Assembly: GCA_002505405.1 (NCBI GenBank)
Contig: DAVD01000031.1
Location: forward strand, 15,221 to 24,337
DNA length: 9,117 nucleotides
Reading direction: 5' to 3'
Source: Candidatus Poseidonia alphae
GTDB lineage: Archaea; Thermoplasmatota; Poseidoniia; Poseidoniales; Poseidoniaceae
Every line of letters begins with the position of its first letter. Position 1 is the stretch's first letter. Positions 5,888 to 9,117 of the stretch are shown one piece after another. The translations under genes and the position numbers were made by a program. The notes below the pieces were generated by a model. That model did not search any database. It was given only the letters and a program-made list of their open reading frames with translations, and was not told where the DNA came from.

Positions 5888-7333
5888 ATGATATACCGTC
5901 GCCCATTCTTTGGAAATATGCTCAAAGACCTCGGGGACGGGACAGCGTTCTGTTCAATCTCCACATTCTCCGGTGGCGGCATCGGCGATGCCGGGGTAGA
6001 GTGGGGAGCAAGCGTTCCGGTCATCTCAGCTTGCGAGTTGGTGCCGGACCGAGCGGGTCTTATCCGACACAACTACCCCGAGACAGAGGTGTTTCAGGGT
6101 GACATATGGAACCTAAAATCAAACATCATCAAGCATGCAAGAAAAACTCTCGGTGAATCTAAACCGTGGCTGTTCGTGATGTCACCCCCCTGTCAAGGGA
6201 TGTCATCAAACGGTGCTGGGAGAATACGTGCATCAATCGCTTCAGGCAAACGCCCTGCAGAGGATGAGCGCAATCGCCTCGTTATTCCAGGCATAGAAAT
6301 CCTGGAAGAATTGCAGCCTAGTTGGTTTATTTTGGAAAATGTTCGGCGAATGGAGAACACCATCATCACTAACGAAAACGAGGAACCGGAAAACATTCTA
6401 GACATGCTGGGTCGTCGCCTCCATCCATTAGGATACACTATTCGATCAGCAATTATCGATTTCAGAGATCTTGGAGTCCCACACCATCGGCAACGTCTCA
6501 TCACGATTGGTACCAACATTCCTGAACTAGTTAGAAACATAAAGCCAGGAAAAATATTCTCACCAACCCCCACAGAATTGCATGCAACTTTGACCCATGG
6601 TGATGGCCGGGAGCAACCACATATCACACTCCGAGATGTAATCGGTCAGATGCCTGTGCTTGATGCTTTGACGAATCAGTCCTGCGAAGTCGACCCTTTG
6701 CACCAAATTCCAAAATGGAATGAAAAACACCACTATTGGATGGCGCATACTCCGGAGGGATCTACGGCGTTTGAGAATGATACATGTCCAAAATGTGGCG
6801 AACATGTTGAGGACAGGAGTTTGGTTGATTGCCCGTCCTGCCAGTCACCTCTGCCTCGCCCAACCATCGAGTTTGAGGGATGGAAGTGTGTGAAATGCGG
6901 CGACAAGAACAGAAAGAACAAATCTGTTTGTTCTTGTGGCAGCATGAACAAAGACAAAAAATTCTCCACCCAACGAAGGCTCATCCGTGGATTCAAAACA
7001 AGTTATCGGAGACTTCGCTGGGATCATCCCTCAAGCACGATCACCATGAACAGTGGGGTTATTTCAAGCGATATGAAAGGACATCCGGAGCAGAATAGAG
7101 TCCTCTCGGTACGGGAAATACTGATGCTTTCCACACTTCAAAACCATCCCGCTGAAACATATGAATGGGGTGAACGATATGAATTTAAAAGCAAAAAACC
7201 TGACGAGGGCTGGTTTCATGATGGAGAAATGTCAACCAAACTTGTTCGACAAGTGATTGGTGAATCAATACCACCGCTCGCAATGTCAAAAATCGTGTCC
7301 CACCTCAAAACATTAGATCCTCGGATTACTTGA
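5888..7333 (+). CDS. C5-cytosine DNA methyltransferase with inserted zinc knuckles
   Basis: 481 residues. Transfers methyl from S-adenosylmethionine to C5 of cytosine, presumably protecting self DNA from the convergent HNH nuclease. Motifs in order: I, FCSISTFSGGGIGDAG (21-36); II, CELVPDR (49-55); IV, SPPCQGMSSNG with catalytic Cys102 (99-109); VI, ILENVRRM (148-155); VIII, GVPHHRQRLITIG (196-208); IX, RLRWDHPSSTITM (375-387); X, RQVIGESIPPLAM (454-466), with GES where GNS is usual. The target-recognition region between VIII and IX holds two Cys4 clusters: C300/C303/C315/C318 and C334/C337/C348/C350, probable zinc sites not part of the standard fold. ATG 5888 leaves about 20 residues before motif I; ATG 5918 is an alternative. 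The 3' end overlaps the HNH gene by 21 bases, tail to tail. All catalytic motifs are intact, so it should be active; the target sequence is unknown. Confidence 0.95.
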   Translation: MIYRRPFFGNMLKDLGDGTAFCSISTFSGGGIGDAGVEWGASVPVISACELVPDRAGLIRHNYPETEVFQGDIWNLKSNIIKHARKTLGESKPWLFVMSPPCQGMSSNGAGRIRASIASGKRPAEDERNRLVIPGIEILEELQPSWFILENVRRMENTIITNENEEPENILDMLGRRLHPLGYTIRSAIIDFRDLGVPHHRQRLITIGTNIPELVRNIKPGKIFSPTPTELHATLTHGDGREQPHITLRDVIGQMPVLDALTNQSCEVDPLHQIPKWNEKHHYWMAHTPEGSTAFENDTCPKCGEHVEDRSLVDCPSCQSPLPRPTIEFEGWKCVKCGDKNRKNKSVCSCGSMNKDKKFSTQRRLIRGFKTSYRRLRWDHPSSTITMNSGVISSDMKGHPEQNRVLSVREILMLSTLQNHPAETYEWGERYEFKSKKPDEGWFHDGEMSTKLVRQVIGESIPPLAMSKIVSHLKTLDPRIT

Positions 7334-8308
7334 CATGCGAGCGACAAGAGTTCTTTTGTCCAATTCAAAGTGCATATTTCTCGCACCGGCATAGTTGTTG
7401 CATTCCACACACATTGGAACAATGTTGTCAATGGTCATTGGTCGTTCTGGGTTCAAATGGCCTTTATCGTAATGAGAGAAATGACGACCGCAAACGGCGC
7501 AACCACGTTCCGAAAATGCGATCAATATGTCCTCCCAATCACCAGTACTCATTTCGTAAATGCGTGTAAGTTTGTGATGCCTGAGCCATATTGGGTTTGG
7601 AGAATATACGGATTGTAGTTTGAGTTGATCTCTAGTCATCTCCCTATCATTCTCCATCAATGTTGATCGTTTGTTTCCAGAAACCAAATACCATCCATCA
7701 ACGCCTGCGAGATGTCTTGCTTGTTTGTTGTAGGATCCACCGTGCTTGGAAACCCAATCACTGATCTCATCTTGCGTTAGCGGCAACCCAATACTCTCGT
7801 ACATTGCTAATAAGGGGAGAAGCTTACCTTCACCATTGGGGAAATTTACACCGTGCTCTTGGAGATTTTCTTTCCATGAAAGTTCCAGTTCTTGTTTTAT
7901 CCTGTCAATCTTTTCAACCAACTTTTCACGTGGGACAGGGACTGAGTTTTGATTTCTCAGCCATATTGGATTTGGTTGAGCAGTAGATACCAGCATCAAT
8001 TCATCCCGCTTGAGTCGTTCATCAAAAGGAAGCAGACTTGCACGGGAATTTCCTGAGGAAATATACCATCCATCGGCACCACCTAGATGACGAGCCTGTC
8101 GGTTGTAGTGGCCTCCTCGGGCTTCAATCCACTCAATCATCTCTACTTGATTGATCGGTTGTCCAGAGTGGACATAGAGGCATAGCAATGCCATAAGTTT
8201 GCCAATACCCCCAGGAAATTTAATTCCATGATTCTCCAAATGGATCTCCCAGTCATCCTTCAGTGAGAGATAATACTGATGCAATTCTTGGGGCAGTTGA
8301 TCAATCAT
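7313..8308 (-). CDS. HNH endonuclease with duplicated winged-helix-like module (likely restriction enzyme)
   Basis: 331 residues from ATG 8308. Residues about 16-118 and 141-243 are a tandem duplication (offset 125): both copies contain W..xLxxHGhxFPxGxGKL, a helical segment, GGxYNxQARHL, DGWYxxSGN and PNPIWLR. The order helix, helix, QARHL helix, DGWY wing reads as a winged-helix DNA-binding unit. The C-terminus is an HNH nuclease: Cys270/Cys273, KGHLNPERP with His284, DNIVPMCVECNN with Asn295 and Cys300/Cys303, i.e. a zinc-stapled beta-beta-alpha-metal site. Convergent overlap with a C5 methyltransferase points to a restriction enzyme, with the two modules reading the target. GTG 8359 would add 17 residues but would place the start inside the operator repeats; ATG 8308 lies 26 bases from a TATA-like box, fitting a leaderless mRNA. 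The mode of target cleavage is unknown. Confidence 0.88.
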   Translation of the reverse strand: MIDQLPQELHQYYLSLKDDWEIHLENHGIKFPGGIGKLMALLCLYVHSGQPINQVEMIEWIEARGGHYNRQARHLGGADGWYISSGNSRASLLPFDERLKRDELMLVSTAQPNPIWLRNQNSVPVPREKLVEKIDRIKQELELSWKENLQEHGVNFPNGEGKLLPLLAMYESIGLPLTQDEISDWVSKHGGSYNKQARHLAGVDGWYLVSGNKRSTLMENDREMTRDQLKLQSVYSPNPIWLRHHKLTRIYEMSTGDWEDILIAFSERGCAVCGRHFSHYDKGHLNPERPMTIDNIVPMCVECNNYAGARNMHFELDKRTLVARMSSNPRI

Positions 8309-8319
8309 ATTCACTTTGG

Positions 8320-8378
8320 CCAACCATTGGCCAATGATAAACCAACTGTTGGCCAACACTATGCCAACGGTTGGTCAA
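8320..8378 (+). repeat. three operator-like boxes at 22-bp spacing
   Basis: Boxes at 8320-8334, 8342-8356 and 8364-8378 follow CCAACNNTTGGYCAA, varying only at the two N bases (CA, TG, GG) and at Y. Each contains the inverted repeat CCAA-N3-TTGG, and GGCC palindromes recur at 8318-8321, 8329-8332 and 8351-8354. Starts are exactly 22 bp apart, about two helical turns, so bound proteins would sit on one DNA face. They surround the HNH TATA box. Likely operators for repression or co-operative control of the nuclease; a recombinase arm-site role is possible because the recombinase gene starts 120 bases on. Confidence 0.72.
8334..8341 (-). promoter_or_regulatory. TATA box of the HNH nuclease gene, probably leaderless
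   Basis: Minus-strand TTTATCAT lies 26-33 bases upstream of the A of ATG 8308, exactly where an archaeal TATA box would place transcription start at the start codon. No Shine-Dalgarno precedes the ATG. It sits between the first and second operator-like boxes (8320-8334 and 8342-8356), so a protein bound there would block TBP/TFB or RNA polymerase. Confidence 0.5.
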
Positions 8379-8497
8379 AAATCCGGATTTGGGCTCTGCG
8401 GTGATTCAGCCGTATCAAGGTTGCAGTGAAACTGTTCACACTCGGTTTCCCCCGTGCTGCTGCCACCTTCAAATGGCTGACAACACTGCGATAATTC

Positions 8498-9117
8498 ATG
8501 AAACGGAAAGCAGACAAAGCCAACCAATTGACAGCAGCATGGAGACAAGCACGGGAAGAGGCCATCCAAAGGTGCCAAGCTAAGAACAATTCAGAAGGCA
8601 CGTTGGCCAATGCACGTCGAAACACGATCTATGTGGCTCTTGAATTCGAGCGGCTTGGCATCAATGGCCCAGAGGACATCTGCCAGGAGGATTTCGTCTC
8701 ATGGACCAAGGGGCTGAAGGAGGGCACGCTGGGAACAAAGCAACTCGGACCGATGACCATCAAAAAACGGGTTGAAACGCTTCGAGCGATTCTTCAGGCA
8801 TGCAAACTTTCCGAACAATTGGATTTCGTTGACCTCTGGAAACCAGACAAAGAGGTCAAGGAGATCACGTACTGGACCGTCGAGGAATTGGATGCAATGG
8901 ATGACCGAGCATTGTTGATGTTTCAGGATGAAGAACTCCGTCCTCGAGCAATGGCACACATGATCCACAGCATGATGGCTCCGAGAATCTCAGATGTAGC
9001 CGCTTTCCGGTGGGACTACTTTGACTTCCAAACCATGACGATTCAATTCAGAGCGAAGAAGAACAAGAAGCGGTGTTTCCAATACATTCAGCCAAACCTT
9101 GTTCAGACCATTCAACA
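8498..9117 (+). CDS. tyrosine recombinase / phage-type integrase (3' end cut by window)
   Basis: 206 complete codons, running off the right edge. Residues about 15-115 are the helical N-terminal core-binding (SAM-like) domain (TLANARRNTIYVALEFERLG, later PMTIKKRVETLRAIL). The catalytic domain begins at about 124 (TYWTVEELDAM) and shows the first catalytic Arg163 in MMAPRISDVAAFRWDYFD, followed by a beta-hairpin with Lys188-190 (FRAKKNKKR), where the active-site Lys is expected. The remaining H-x-x-R and Tyr lie beyond the window. ATG 8498 is the only start, since TAA at 8492-8494 closes the frame. The gene is divergent from the HNH nuclease and shares its 189-base upstream region with the operator-like boxes. 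It probably moved, or still moves, the adjacent restriction block; chromosomal Xer-like function cannot be excluded. Confidence 0.9.
   Translation, partial: MKRKADKANQLTAAWRQAREEAIQRCQAKNNSEGTLANARRNTIYVALEFERLGINGPEDICQEDFVSWTKGLKEGTLGTKQLGPMTIKKRVETLRAILQACKLSEQLDFVDLWKPDKEVKEITYWTVEELDAMDDRALLMFQDEELRPRAMAHMIHSMMAPRISDVAAFRWDYFDFQTMTIQFRAKKNKKRCFQYIQPNLVQTIQ

Noticed and set aside
8379..8497. tRNA gene or attachment site beside the recombinase
   Set aside because: No T-loop GGTTCGA-type signature or cloverleaf pairing found on either strand; no direct repeat partner inside the window.
8375..8578. Minus-strand frame of 67 residues with Cys-rich middle and acidic tail ending in SPQSPNPDF
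   Set aside because: Most of it is antisense to the well-supported recombinase N-terminus, and its stop lies inside the third operator box. The tail looks somewhat protein-like, but there is no promoter or family support.

Overview
The window most likely comes from an archaeon, probably a marine Poseidoniales (Marine Group II)-like or related Thermoplasmatota lineage. The evidence is an archaeal/eukaryal-type DNA primase small-subunit gene (broken), TATA-like boxes placed at archaeal distances (including an apparently leaderless promoter at 8334-8341), and a mix of host-like genes with bacterial-type families such as an RsuA-class pseudouridine synthase. This placement is an inference; no rRNA or tRNA is present to fix it.

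Left part (1-3063), host-like genes: an RsuA/RluB-type pseudouridine synthase on the minus strand runs off the left edge. It is divergent from a 158-residue primase small-subunit homologue that ends right after the second active-site motif. A two-helix small membrane protein and a membrane-anchored subtilisin-like protease follow on the plus strand. The stop codons of these last two genes both lie inside the 5' arm of a strong hairpin.

Middle (3064-3670), eroded DNA: a minus-strand remnant resembling the N-terminus of an MFS transporter with an in-frame stop, a 23-bp direct repeat 86 bp apart, a good TATA box, and a start-less frame coupled by TGATG to a 101-residue gene.

Right part (3671-9117), an accessory defence island: a 101-residue unknown protein; a large AT-rich GHKL ATPase (minus) with an apparent C-terminal PD-(D/E)XK-like segment; a divergent C5-cytosine DNA methyltransferase carrying two inserted zinc knuckles; a convergent HNH endonuclease built from two copies of a winged-helix-like module; and a tyrosine recombinase running off the right edge. 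The methyltransferase and HNH protein look like a restriction-modification pair. The GHKL protein is the kind of accessory ATPase reported beside C5 methylases and HNH nucleases in the MORC/MutL-like restriction systems of Iyer, Abhiman and Aravind (2008). The recombinase may have mobilised the block.

The HNH promoter carries three 15-bp palindrome-containing boxes (CCAACNNTTGGYCAA) at exactly 22-bp spacing around its TATA box. This is the most striking non-coding signal in the window and suggests tight control of the nuclease.
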